DNA of 64,000 bases from Bacteroidota bacterium (GTDB lineage Bacteria; Bacteroidota; Ignavibacteria; Kapaibacteriales; UBA2268). Every line of letters starts with the position of its first letter. Within the stretch, counting starts at the first letter, position 1. Positions 46,678 through 55,757 of the stretch are shown here, piece by piece. The notes below the pieces were generated by a model. The model made no database searches. It saw only the letters and a program-made list of their open reading frames with translations, and had not been told where the DNA came from. The position numbers and the translations under genes were made by a program. The stretch is from assembly GCA_029974985.1 (NCBI GenBank), contig JARKQC010000087.1, forward strand, positions 1 through 64,000, written 5' to 3'.

Positions 46678-47871
46678 ATGCTGAATATTGCTTTATTTGG
46701 TCCTCCGGGTGCGGGCAAAGGTACTCAATCAGAATATTTACTTAAAAGATATAATTTATTTTATATTTCTACTGGTGATTTACTTAGAAAAGAAATTGCA
46801 AAAGGTTCGGAAATTGGAAATGAAGCCAAAGATATTATTGCTCATGGTGGGCTTGTTTCTGACGAAATCATAGTTCAAATAATTGAGAAATCTATTAAAG
46901 AAAATCCGGGATATAATGGCTTTTTATTCGATGGTTTTCCACGAACATATATTCAAGCCTATATTCTCGATGGATTAATGTTAAAGCTAAATACTTCTTT
47001 AAATTGTTTAATAAGTATTGAGGTACCAGCCGAGGAATCAGTTAAACGTTTAATAAATCGTGGCATTACATCCGGAAGGACTGACGATAATGAGCTTGTT
47101 ATACGAACTCGTCTAAACGAATATTATGAAAAAACTATACCAGTAATTGAGTTTTACAAGAAAAAAGGCATCCTCTGTTCCGTAGATGGCTCGAAGGAAA
47201 TTTCAGAAGTACAAGAAGAAATTGCAAAAATTGTTCAAAATGAATTAAGCAAAAGCCTGCTTAATATTGTTTTATTTGGTTATCCAGGTAGTGGACGAAG
47301 TTCACAAGGAATAGCATTAGCAAAAGAATTTAATCTCGAATTTATTTCCTCTGGCGAGCTACTTGCAAAAGAAATTAATGAAAATACAAAATTAGGCAAA
47401 AAAATATTAGAATTGTACGAAAAGGGACAACTTGCACCTCAAAACTATGGTCAACTTTTTCCTGATGAAATCGTTGTCCAGCTTATTGAAAAGAAATTCC
47501 AAAGGCTTAACAATGCTAAGGGTTTTATTTTCAAGGGATTCCCGAGAACTCTTGTTCAATCATATATTCTTGATGGTATTCTTCGTAAGCATCCGTCATC
47601 AATTACACAAGTAATTGAAATCGAAGTACCAATTTTGGAATTAATACGACGATTAGAATTACGTAACTCAACAGAGCATAAAATGCCTTACGATGCAAGT
47701 ATGAGTACGATAATTAAGCGACTTCAAGATCACGAGACTCGTACAGTATCAATTATTCAAAAATATAGTGAAATACACGGTTCTACAAAAATTAATGGTG
47801 TGGGTACTTTCGAGGAAGTAAATCGCCGTATTGCAAATGTTATTGAACACGGTTTCAAAAAAATAAGATAG
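46678..47871 (+). CDS. adk: Double adenylate kinase (active-looking N domain, altered C domain)
   Basis: A 397-residue protein with two adenylate-kinase-like halves. The first (1-190) has an intact P-loop GPPGAGKGTQ, STGDLLRKE, FDGFPRT and an arginine-containing short LID (GRTDDN). The second (about 195-397) has GYPGSGRSSQ, where the P-loop Lys is Arg207; it keeps SSGELLAKE and FKGFPRT but its LID (HKMPYDAS) lacks the arginine motif. The second half likely does not bind ATP normally and may be regulatory or structural. The gene ends 1 nt before the MlaE gene. Confidence 0.92.
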   Translation: MLNIALFGPPGAGKGTQSEYLLKRYNLFYISTGDLLRKEIAKGSEIGNEAKDIIAHGGLVSDEIIVQIIEKSIKENPGYNGFLFDGFPRTYIQAYILDGLMLKLNTSLNCLISIEVPAEESVKRLINRGITSGRTDDNELVIRTRLNEYYEKTIPVIEFYKKKGILCSVDGSKEISEVQEEIAKIVQNELSKSLLNIVLFGYPGSGRSSQGIALAKEFNLEFISSGELLAKEINENTKLGKKILELYEKGQLAPQNYGQLFPDEIVVQLIEKKFQRLNNAKGFIFKGFPRTLVQSYILDGILRKHPSSITQVIEIEVPILELIRRLELRNSTEHKMPYDASMSTIIKRLQDHETRTVSIIQKYSEIHGSTKINGVGTFEEVNRRIANVIEHGFKKIR

Positions 47872-47872
47872 A

Positions 47873-48652
47873 ATGCAGAATTTATTCGCTAAATTAGGTC
47901 GCAAAGTACTGAATTTTTTTAATGAATTTGGGCAAATTATCTTATTACTTTTTAGGGTAATGAGATATTTTTCCAGAATAATAGTTGATAGAAAATTAGT
48001 TCTCGAGCAGATGTCTATTGTAGGCTCGGATTCTCTGCCACTTGTAATATTAATTGGTTCATTTACGGGTGCTATTGCGGCTCTGCAAGCAACTAATTTA
48101 TTTGATAAATTTAATCTTATTGGAATTGCTAAGCCTTTTATTGGTTCGTCAATTGCAACTGTTGTATTTACTGAACTTACCCCCGTATTAACTGCTCTTG
48201 TTATTGCGGGGCGTGTCGGCGCTTCGATGGCGGCTCAATTAGGAACTATGCAAGTAACCGAACAAATTGATGCTATCGAAATGATGGCTATAGATAGAAA
48301 TCGTTATCTTGGAATGCCGCGTGCAATGGCAACTCTTGTGATGATGCCCGTGCTTGCAGTTTTTTCGAATGTCGTTGCTTTGATTGGTGGTTATGTACTT
48401 ACTGCAATCAAATTTGGCTTTAGTTTTTCAATATTTTTTGATTCTGTAGTAAGATTTTTTGTTGTTTCTGATATTGCAGTTGGATTAATCAAATCCTTTG
48501 TTTTTGGTGGTGTTACGGCTCTTATTGGCGTTTATGTTGGTTTTGCAACAACTGGTGGCGCCGAAGGCGTTGGTAAAAGTACAGTTCGTTCATTTACCCT
48601 ATCAGCGGCTTCTATTCTTATTATTGACGCATTATTTGGTTATATTTGGTAG
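47873..48652 (+). CDS. mlaE: MlaE-family lipid transport permease
   Basis: A 259-residue inner-membrane permease of the MlaE/YrbE family that moves phospholipids between membranes. Diagnostic segments are LPLVILIGSFTGAIAALQAT, VVFTELTPVLTALVIAGRVG and ASMAAQLGTMQVTEQIDAIE. Five TM helices are expected. It starts 1 nt after the adk stop. The usual ATPase MlaF and MCE protein MlaD are absent; the next gene is riboflavin synthase. In other genomes mlaE and mlaF are adjacent. Confidence 0.94.
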   Translation: MQNLFAKLGRKVLNFFNEFGQIILLLFRVMRYFSRIIVDRKLVLEQMSIVGSDSLPLVILIGSFTGAIAALQATNLFDKFNLIGIAKPFIGSSIATVVFTELTPVLTALVIAGRVGASMAAQLGTMQVTEQIDAIEMMAIDRNRYLGMPRAMATLVMMPVLAVFSNVVALIGGYVLTAIKFGFSFSIFFDSVVRFFVVSDIAVGLIKSFVFGGVTALIGVYVGFATTGGAEGVGKSTVRSFTLSAASILIIDALFGYIW

Positions 48653-48680
48653 TTTATATCATAAATAAAGAAATAGAAAA

Positions 48681-49325
48681 ATGTTTACTGGATTAATAGA
48701 AGAAATTGGAACAATCAAAAGTATAAAAAACATTGGTGGTGGCAAAAGATTTACTATTAGTGCAGAGAAAATTTTTGATGATTTAAAAATTGATGATTCT
48801 GTATCAATAAATGGTGCTTGCCAGACCGTCGTTGCAATTAATTCTAATACTTTCGATGTTGAGGCAGTTGAAGAAACTTTGATGAAAACTACTTTAGCAA
48901 AATTTAAAATCGGAAAAAATGTAAATCTTGAGCGTGCCGCAAAAATTAGCGATAGATTGGGTGGTCATATCGTTCAAGGGCATATTGATACTACAGGATT
49001 TATTAAATCAATAGAAAAGCAATTAACGGGGATACTAATTTGGGTAGAATTTCCTATAAAATATGCAAAATATGCCGTCGAACACGGCTCGATAACGCTT
49101 GATGGTATAAGCCTTACCATTGCACGATTACGCAATAATATGCTTATGGTATCAATTATACCTCATACGTGGAAAATGACAGCTCTAAGAGAATTACAAA
49201 ATGGTTCAGAAATCAATATAGAATTCGATATTGTTGGAAAATATATTGAAAACTTTATGAAATTTAATAATAATGAAAATGATAGTTCAATATTAAAAAA
49301 TTATATTGACCAACCGTTTTTTTAA
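48681..49325 (+). CDS. ribE: Riboflavin synthase alpha chain
   Basis: Final enzyme of riboflavin synthesis: dismutation of two 6,7-dimethyl-8-ribityllumazine molecules. The duplicated lumazine-binding fold is recognised by MFTGLIEEIGTIKSIKNIGG at the start, SVSINGACQTVV, and AAKISDRLGGHIVQGHIDTTG, with a second half GSITLDGISLTIARL. Length is 214 residues, normal. It is downstream of mlaE by 28 nt in the same direction; no other rib gene is seen. Confidence 0.96.
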   Translation: MFTGLIEEIGTIKSIKNIGGGKRFTISAEKIFDDLKIDDSVSINGACQTVVAINSNTFDVEAVEETLMKTTLAKFKIGKNVNLERAAKISDRLGGHIVQGHIDTTGFIKSIEKQLTGILIWVEFPIKYAKYAVEHGSITLDGISLTIARLRNNMLMVSIIPHTWKMTALRELQNGSEINIEFDIVGKYIENFMKFNNNENDSSILKNYIDQPFF

Positions 49326-49329
49326 TTTT

Positions 49330-49863
49330 CTAAACTTCTTTGATTAATTCAACTTCGCACTCAATAATAACATCATCAGCTAAAAGCACGCCTCCATTTT
49401 CTAAAGCGGCGTTCCAAGTAAGTCCAAAATCCTTGCGATTAACCTTGCTATGAAGAGAAAATGCCGCAATAATATTATTGCTCGGATCTTTCATCAATCC
49501 GCTAAACTCGCCTTCTAATGTAATTGTTTTAGTGATATTTTTTATAGTAAAATCACCTGTAATTCTATAATAATTATCATATATGCGTTTAATTTTATTA
49601 GATTTGAAAGTAATATATTTATAATGCTCGACATCAAAAAAGTCAGCACTTCTTAAATGATTATCTCTTTCTGTGCTGAAAGTATGAATTGATTCAGCTT
49701 CGGCAATAAATTCTAAACTTGTTGTTTCAAAATTATCATCTTCATTTTCTACTTTTAAGCTATATGTACGAAATTCACCTAATACTTTTGTAAACATCAT
49801 ATAAGTAGCTTTAAATGCGATTTTAGAATGTTCGTAATCAATTTTCCATTTAGAAATAGCCAT
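49330..49863 (-). CDS. YceI-family protein (paralogue A)
   Basis: A 177-residue YceI-like lipid-binding protein, normally an eight-stranded barrel that carries an isoprenoid. Diagnostic: WKIDYEHSKIAFKATYMMFT near the start, DFFDVEHYKYITFKS in the middle and RKDFGLTWNAALENGGVLLA near the end. No signal peptide is visible, unlike the periplasmic E. coli protein, so it may be cytoplasmic. It has a close paralogue just upstream (49996-50529), a tandem duplication. Confidence 0.93.
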   Translation of the reverse strand: MAISKWKIDYEHSKIAFKATYMMFTKVLGEFRTYSLKVENEDDNFETTSLEFIAEAESIHTFSTERDNHLRSADFFDVEHYKYITFKSNKIKRIYDNYYRITGDFTIKNITKTITLEGEFSGLMKDPSNNIIAAFSLHSKVNRKDFGLTWNAALENGGVLLADDVIIECEVELIKEV

Positions 49864-49932
49864 TTTTACTATATATCCTTATAGATTAATTTAATAATTT
49901 TTGATATTATTTAATTTATAATTATTTAAAAA

Positions 49933-49963
49933 AAGTAGTCTATTAACAATAAATAGACTACTT
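49933..49963 (-). terminator. Rho-independent terminator between the two yceI genes
   Basis: AAGTAGTCTATT pairs with AATAGACTACTT over 12 bp with a 7-nt loop. On the minus strand a T-run follows, 33 nt after the stop of the upstream gene. The two paralogues are therefore probably separate transcripts. Confidence 0.86.
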
Positions 49964-49995
49964 AAGAAAAAATGTATTTTATAAAATAAAATGAA

Positions 49996-50529
49996 TTATT
50001 TTTGTTTATCAAGCTCAACTTCGCAAATTATTTTCACTTCATCGCCAACCAATACACCACCTGTTTCAAGGGCGGCATTCCAAGTTAAACCGAAGTCTTT
50101 TCTATTAATTTTGCCTTCTAATGATAAACCTGCTTTAATATTTCCCCAAGGGTCTTTCATTATTCCACCAAATTCACACATTAAAGATATTTCTTTTGTT
50201 ACATCTTTAATAGTAAAATCGCCTTTAACTTTAAATTCATTATCGCTAAGTTTAACAATTTCAGTTGATTTAAAAGTTATATATGGATACTTTTCTACGT
50301 CGAAAAAATCTGCACTTTTAAGGTGTTTATCTCTATCTACGTTATTTGTATCAACTGAATTTACATCTGCTTTGAAAAATATTTTTGATGTTTCAAATCT
50401 ATCATCTTCATTTTCAATATTTGCTTCGAATTTACGGAACGAACCCGTAACATTCGTAAACATCATATGTTTAACCTTAAAACTAATTTCGGTATGTGCT
50501 AAATCAAGATTCCATTTTGAGTTTGCCAT
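49996..50529 (-). CDS. YceI-family protein (paralogue B)
   Basis: Also 177 residues, with the same landmarks: WNLDLAHTEISFKVKHMMFT at the start, DFFDVEKYPYITFKSTE and INRKDFGLTWNAALETGGVL. It shares most of its length with paralogue A; the two differ mainly in charged surface positions. No signal peptide. A terminator follows it. The Crp/Fnr-type regulator lies just upstream on the same strand, so a regulatory link is possible but unproven. Confidence 0.93.
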   Translation of the reverse strand: MANSKWNLDLAHTEISFKVKHMMFTNVTGSFRKFEANIENEDDRFETSKIFFKADVNSVDTNNVDRDKHLKSADFFDVEKYPYITFKSTEIVKLSDNEFKVKGDFTIKDVTKEISLMCEFGGIMKDPWGNIKAGLSLEGKINRKDFGLTWNAALETGGVLVGDEVKIICEVELDKQK

Positions 50530-50667
50530 AAAATTATCTCCTAAATAAATTGATAAAAAATTATTTTCTAAATTAAATGAATTGTGTAATATTTACATTA
50601 CAAAAGTATTGCTATTTTAAGAAGATAAAAATAAGCTATATTAAGAAATTGTATTAATGTATATTAA

Positions 50668-51240
50668 CTAATTTTCTGTTTTCAATTTACTTAAAAATTC
50701 GGGGGTTACCCCAATATAAGCGGCAATTTGTTTTTGAGGAATAGTATTAATCAATTCGGGATATATTTTGCAAAATTTTATATATCTATCTTTGGCGCTT
50801 AATTCAAGATTATCAAGTACTCTCTGCCTACTGCTTACTAATGAATTTTCTGTTAAAATACGAAAATACCGTTCCAATTTTGGTATTTCATCAAAAAGTA
50901 TAAGTTGATTTTCGCGACTTAAAAAATAAATTTCGCTATCGAGCAGAGCATCAACATTTAAAATACTTTTATTCTGACCAATAAAACTATTAATATCAGT
51001 TATCCACCAGCCCGACGGCGCAAATTGCAATATATGCTCAAAACCATTTTTATCAATAGAATACGAGCGTAAACAGCCGCTTATGACAAAAGCTGAATTT
51101 ATAGTATATTCATTTTCGTGAAGAAAAAATTGCTTTTTTTTCAACTTACGAAATTTTAAAAATCCTTCGATTTTATCTTCTTCTGTTTGGTTTAATTTTA
51201 TATGTTTTGCAAAACTATTCGATAAAATGGAGTGTAGCAT
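50668..51240 (-). CDS. Crp/Fnr-family transcriptional regulator
   Basis: A 190-residue regulator with a cyclic-nucleotide-binding-like N-terminal fold (SAFVISGCLRSYSIDKNGFE, ILQFAPSGWWITD) and a short C-terminal helix-turn-helix (TIPQKQIAAYIGVTPEFLSK). It lacks the cluster cysteines of FNR. In Bacteroidota such CRP-like proteins often regulate small nearby genes. The gene lies upstream of the yceI pair, separated by about 140 nt, which may hold its target promoter. Confidence 0.9.
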   Translation of the reverse strand: MLHSILSNSFAKHIKLNQTEEDKIEGFLKFRKLKKKQFFLHENEYTINSAFVISGCLRSYSIDKNGFEHILQFAPSGWWITDINSFIGQNKSILNVDALLDSEIYFLSRENQLILFDEIPKLERYFRILTENSLVSSRQRVLDNLELSAKDRYIKFCKIYPELINTIPQKQIAAYIGVTPEFLSKLKTEN

Positions 51241-51335
51241 TTTATTTCTATTTTTATGATTAATAAGATATTAATTTATATAATATTTAACGAAACAACA
51301 ATTATAAAAGTATTTAATATTTCATAAACGAAATA

Positions 51336-51938
51336 TTAAACGTATAAATTATTTAATTTAATGTATTCAGTAACTTTTCGAGGAACTAAATTAGAAATAT
51401 CAATATTTTTTTTGATTAATTCTCTAATTTTTGTTGATGAAATATCTATTTCTTCATTATTCAAATATTCAATTTTAATATTATTTTTTATCAAAAATTC
51501 ATTAATATTATTATCAAAATATATTTTTTCATTATTTCGATTTGCAATACAAAGCTGTGATTTTAAAAGTATTTCTTGCCAATTTTTCCATTTATGAAAC
51601 TTTACTGATTGGTCGCTTCCTATTAATAAAAAAAATTTTGATTCACTATATTTTAAATTTAAAAATTTAAGAGTATCAATTGTATAAGAAGTTTCATTTT
51701 TCATTATTTCGAATAATTCAATATCATATTTTGGGAAATTATCAATCGCAAGTTTGAGCATTTTAATTCGATGAAAATCATCTATTTGATAATCATTTCT
51801 TTCTTTAAAAGGAGATTGATACGATGGAATAAAAAGTAATTTATCAAGACTTAATTTTGAATAAAAATCTGCCGCAAAACTAATATGAGCATTATGAATT
51901 GGATTAAAAGAGCCTCCAAAAATCCCGATTTTTACCAT
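51336..51938 (-). CDS. nadD: Nicotinate-nucleotide adenylyltransferase NadD
   Basis: Transfers AMP to nicotinate mononucleotide in NAD synthesis. The nucleotidyltransferase signature GIFGGSFNPIHNAH is at residues 5-18, LFIPSYQSPFK follows, and the C-terminal DISSTKIRELI is the second ATP-binding motif. Length of 200 residues is normal. It stands alone between the Crp-like gene and the lpd terminator. Confidence 0.95.
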   Translation of the reverse strand: MVKIGIFGGSFNPIHNAHISFAADFYSKLSLDKLLFIPSYQSPFKERNDYQIDDFHRIKMLKLAIDNFPKYDIELFEIMKNETSYTIDTLKFLNLKYSESKFFLLIGSDQSVKFHKWKNWQEILLKSQLCIANRNNEKIYFDNNINEFLIKNNIKIEYLNNEEIDISSTKIRELIKKNIDISNLVPRKVTEYIKLNNLYV

Positions 51939-52022
51939 TATACATCTATTTAATATTAAAAATAAATTGACAAAAATAATATTCTATTATTTTAATTTTT
52001 TATACGAAAATTTTATATTAAA

Positions 52023-52113
52023 TGGACAAGCAAGATGATTGTTTAAATTAAATTATCTGTAAGACAAGATGTCTGACCCCATTAATTTTTAAACAAGCAA
52101 GATGATTGTTCTA
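52023..52113. repeat. Paired intergenic direct repeats
   Basis: The 18-mer ACAAGCAAGATGATTGTT occurs at 52026-52043 and again at 52093-52110, 67 nt apart. Between them AGACAAGATGTCTGACC (52062-52078) matches AGACAAAATGTCTGACC at 42718-42734. Both belong to the dispersed intergenic family. Confidence 0.8.
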
Positions 52114-52133
52114 CCAACAATCAATTATATATA

Positions 52134-52170
52134 AAAAAACTCCGACGCCACAAAACATCGGAGTTTTTTT
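52134..52170 (-). terminator. Rho-independent terminator of lpd
   Basis: ACTCCGA and TCGGAGT with flanking A/T runs give a stem up to 12 bp and a 12-nt loop. It lies 28 nt past the lpd stop on the minus strand, followed by Ts on either strand, so it could work bidirectionally. Confidence 0.86.
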
Positions 52171-52191
52171 TAAACAAAAATTAATAATTAA

Positions 52192-53592
52192 TTAGATATT
52201 TACAGCTTCGCCATAAGCTTGTGCAGCCGCTTCCATAATTGCTTCGCTAAGTGTTGGATGAGCGTGTATAGTCTTGAAAATTGTTTTTGCAGTCGCTTCA
52301 AGCTCGATAGCAAGCCCTAATTCTCCGATCATTTCAGTAACATCTGGTCCAATTAGATGAGCGCCCAATAATTCACCATATTTTTCATCAAAAACGAGTT
52401 TGACAAATCCTTTTGCTTCGCCAATGCCGTGAGCTTTTCCACTTGCAAGAAATGGGAATTTACCAATTTTTACGCTATGCCCAGCGGCTTTTGCTTTTTC
52501 TTCGGTAAGACCAATACTTGCAACCTGGGGATTGCAATAAGTACAACCAGGTATTGTGTTATAATTTATACCTTTTGGATTATGACCTGCGATAAATTCA
52601 GCACAAAGAATGCCTTCTGCCGATGCTTTATGAGCAAGCCAAGGCGCACCCGCAACGTCGCCAATAGCATAAACATTTGGAACGTTTGTTTGACAATATT
52701 CATTAATTTTTATAAAACCGCGTTCTGTATTTACTCCAATATCTTCGAGACCAATATTTTCGATATTTGCTTGAATACCAATAGCATTTAATGCGATTTC
52801 GGCTTTTAATACCTCAGTTTTTCCATTATTTTCGATAGTTATTTCTACGCCATTTTTACTTGCTTTGGCTGATTTTACCATTGAATTTGTTTTAATATTT
52901 ATTTTTGATTTTCTGAAATTACGTTCTAATTCTTTAGATACTTCTACATCTTCAATTGGTAAAATTCTATCCATATATTCAACTATTGTAACTTCGGCAC
53001 CAAAAGCATTAAAGAAATATGCAAATTCAACACCGATAGCACCCGCACCCATAATAATAATTGATTTTGGTAAATTTTTACCAAGTAAAGCATCTGTACT
53101 TGTAATAATTTTCTTGTGGTCAACTTCGATACCGGGAAACAATCTTGGGCGTGCACCGGTAGCGATTATAATATTTTTTGCACTTATTGTATCAGTAAAT
53201 TTGCCAGAACTATCACTAACTTCAACAGTTTTAGATTTAGTAATTTTTCCCCAGCCGTTTACTAAATCTACTTTATATTTTTTAAATAATGATGATACCC
53301 CTTTGGACATTTGTCCCGCTACTTTGCGAGAGCGTTCGATAACTTGGGGGTAATTTATATTCAAATTTTCATAATTAAAACCAAATTCAGATGCATTGTT
53401 TAAAAAATGAGCATATTCAGCACTTTTTAGCAATGCTTTCGTTGGAATACAACCGATATTTAAGCATACTCCACCAATATCTGCTCTTTCTACACATATT
53501 ACTTTTAGACCTAATTGTGAGGCACGATTTGCCGCAACATAACCCCCAGGTCCGGAACCAATTATTACCAAATCACATTGATGATTAGCCAT
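52192..53592 (-). CDS. lpdA: Dihydrolipoyl dehydrogenase
   Basis: FAD enzyme that reoxidises lipoamide in 2-oxoacid dehydrogenase or glycine cleavage complexes. The FAD site is DLVIIGSGPGGYVAA, the redox disulfide is Cys43/Cys48 in GGVCLNIGCIPTK, the NAD site is IIMGAGAIGVEFAYFF, the second FAD block is VYAIGDVAG, and the C-terminal HAHPTLSEAI carries the catalytic His-Glu. Length of 466 is standard. No E1 or E2 gene is adjacent, so it may be shared by several complexes. Confidence 0.96.
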   Translation of the reverse strand: MANHQCDLVIIGSGPGGYVAANRASQLGLKVICVERADIGGVCLNIGCIPTKALLKSAEYAHFLNNASEFGFNYENLNINYPQVIERSRKVAGQMSKGVSSLFKKYKVDLVNGWGKITKSKTVEVSDSSGKFTDTISAKNIIIATGARPRLFPGIEVDHKKIITSTDALLGKNLPKSIIIMGAGAIGVEFAYFFNAFGAEVTIVEYMDRILPIEDVEVSKELERNFRKSKINIKTNSMVKSAKASKNGVEITIENNGKTEVLKAEIALNAIGIQANIENIGLEDIGVNTERGFIKINEYCQTNVPNVYAIGDVAGAPWLAHKASAEGILCAEFIAGHNPKGINYNTIPGCTYCNPQVASIGLTEEKAKAAGHSVKIGKFPFLASGKAHGIGEAKGFVKLVFDEKYGELLGAHLIGPDVTEMIGELGLAIELEATAKTIFKTIHAHPTLSEAIMEAAAQAYGEAVNI

Positions 53593-53714
53593 TTTTTATC
53601 CTATATTTCTAATAATTATTTTAAAAAATATAAAACGATAATTATATCTTATAATTGTTTTTAAGCAAAATTTGAATTTTGTTTAAAATAAATTTAAAAT
53701 TTTATTTTTAATTA

Positions 53715-54365
53715 TTATACAGCATTTTCAGGTTTAATTCTTGATTTAATATATTCATAAATAATTGGAATTAAGGAAAATAACACTATACCTATAATTA
53801 CAAATTCAAAATGTTTTTGGACAAATGGAATATTTCCAAAGAAATATCCAAGAAGAAGAAAAATTGTAGTCCAAAGCAAGCCACCCAAAACATTATAAAA
53901 TGTAAATTTTGTAAAAGGCATTTTTACCATACCTGCTACAAATGGCACAAAAGTACGCAATATCGGAGCAAAACGACAAATTGTAATAGCAATACCGCCG
54001 TATTTATCATAAAATGCATGAGCTTTTTCGAGATTCTTTTTATTAAAAAATCTTGAATTTGTTTTATTAAAAACCTTTTCACCAAATTTATTACCAATCC
54101 AATAATTTACATTATCTCCTAAAATTGCGGCTAATGGCAATATTGCCAAAAACACCCAAATGTTTAGTGTTGATGTAGCAGATAATGCACCCAAAGCAAA
54201 TAGAAGCGAATCACCCGGCAAAAAAGGAGTAACTACCAAACCCGTTTCGCAGAAAATTATTAAAAATATTATTAGATAAGTTTGCGAACCATAATTTAAG
54301 AAAAAAACATTCAAATGTTCATCAATGTGTAAAAACACATCAATAAACTGAGAAATCATATCCAT
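53715..54365 (-). CDS. DedA-family membrane protein
   Basis: A 216-residue integral membrane protein of the DedA/SNARE-associated group, now linked with lipid scrambling across the inner membrane. Diagnostic: FCETGLVVTPFLPGDSLLFA, AAILGDNVNYWIGNKFGEKV and ICRFAPILRTFVPFVAGMVK with the conserved Arg-Phe. Four to five TM helices are expected. No operon partner is evident. Confidence 0.93.
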   Translation of the reverse strand: MDMISQFIDVFLHIDEHLNVFFLNYGSQTYLIIFLIIFCETGLVVTPFLPGDSLLFALGALSATSTLNIWVFLAILPLAAILGDNVNYWIGNKFGEKVFNKTNSRFFNKKNLEKAHAFYDKYGGIAITICRFAPILRTFVPFVAGMVKMPFTKFTFYNVLGGLLWTTIFLLLGYFFGNIPFVQKHFEFVIIGIVLFSLIPIIYEYIKSRIKPENAV

Positions 54366-54672
54366 AATAGCCTTTGATTTAAAAAACTAAAATTTAGTCT
54401 TATATCATATTAGAGACAATATTTACAAGAGTTTATTTTGTTTAATATGTAATTAATACTTATATGGAGAATCTATATAATAACACAAATTTCTATACAT
54501 ACGAAAATATTGAACTTCTGGCTACAATATATTCTAATCATTCGCTCAGAATAAAGATAAACACAAAGTAGGCAAAAATGTATTTCTAACTGCTTTAAGA
54601 ATAAATTTCAAAAATAGTATATTTAATTTAATATATTCAAATGAATTATTTGATGCAATATTTATAAAATAC
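54366..54672. other. Intergenic region downstream of the interrupted CapA gene
   Basis: About 300 bp, AT-rich, between the dedA start and the end of the extended CapA frame. I see no ORF, hairpin or dispersed repeat of note; it probably holds the dedA promoter. Confidence 0.5.
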
Positions 54673-55752
54673 TTATTTTTTAAAAAGTTCTTCGGTATCT
54701 TTATGGAATTGAGTTATTTTATTCAAATCAGTTTTAGAAAATTTAAAATTTTCTTTATAAGAATCTAAATAATTTGTCATTAATAAATAATACTTGCGTT
54801 TGCCTTCGGAGTAATCTTTATAAACATAAACAGGCTCATATTATTCTTTAGAAATCCAAAGTTTGCCCTTGTCATCTTTATTAAGGACAAAGTCGTAAAA
54901 AATCCCACCATCAGAATAACGCCAATATTGATTAGAAATAAAGTTGCCAAGAGAATATGCAATTAATATATTCTTACCTTTATTTTTCTCGTATTCATAC
55001 CAAATTGATTCGCTTTTTTGGACTACGTGAGGGTGAGAACCAATAATAACATCAGCACCATTTTCATAAAGAAATTTCGCTAAATCAATTTGGTTTTTAT
55101 TTGGATGCCTTTCGTATTCATTGCCCCAATGTAAAAATACAATCACAAAATCAGCTTTATTATTGCGAGCTGTATTAATATTTTCTTTTATTTCAATGCG
55201 ATTTATGTAATTTACAAGATTTGGATGCTTAACTTTTATGCCATTTGTGCCATAAGTATAATTCAAAAATGCAATTTTAATATTATTTTTTATAACATAT
55301 ATTATATTTCTTTGTGCTTTATCATTAGAATCAAGAAAAGTACCCGTAGTATTCAATCCAGCATTTTGCAGAATTTTTATAGTGCGTTCTAAACCTTTCG
55401 AGCCTTTATCAAGGCAATGATTATTTGCAGTAAATGCAATGTCGAAACCAGCATATTTAACGGCATAAGCAAGCGTATCGGGCGATGAAAATGCTGGAAA
55501 ACCTTTATAATGCTCGCCTCCTAATGTAGTCTCAAAATTACATAGAGCAATATCCGCAGAATCAATATAATTTTTTACAAACTTGTAATTTGCATTGAAA
55601 TCGTATGTAAAGCCATCTTTATTTAAGGCTGATTTTACTTGTGCTAAATGTGCCATAATATCGCCAGCGGCAATTATTCTTAGCTCATTACTTTTACTGT
55701 AAGAATAATTAATAAGCAATATACATATAAGTATATTAGAAAATATTCTCAT
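54673..55752 (-). pseudogene. CapA-family (PGA_cap) metallophosphatase-like protein with in-frame TAA at 54841-54843
   Basis: The first 303 residues form a CapA-like fold: a signal peptide (1-19), RIIAAGDIMAHLAQVKSALN, DIALCNFETTLGGEHYKG, TANNHCLDKGSKGLE and VIIGSHPHVVQKSESIWYEY, as in proteins of capsule biogenesis. The frame then meets TAA after WISKE. Past it, 55 further codons stay open in the same frame, beginning YEPVYVYKDYSEGKRKYYLL and ending at a TAA at 54673. That is the segment family members normally have (…WVYK…GKKxFYIL). A point mutation, sequencing error or real truncation are possible; readthrough is less likely. The intact reading would be 359 residues. Confidence 0.75.
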
Positions 55753-55757
55753 AAAAA

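Noticed and set aside
49991-50548. 185-aa open frame on the + strand
   Set aside because: It lies exactly antisense to the YceI paralogue B gene, has no SD site and no recognisable motif; the opposite frame has clear family motifs.
52865-53353. 162-aa open frame on the + strand
   Set aside because: Antisense to lpdA, whose FAD and NAD motifs are unbroken. Composition and lack of motifs mark it as a shadow frame.
54780-54962. 60-aa minus-strand frame over the CapA stop
   Set aside because: It is out of frame with CapA and lacks motifs. The useful signal there is the in-frame continuation of CapA itself.
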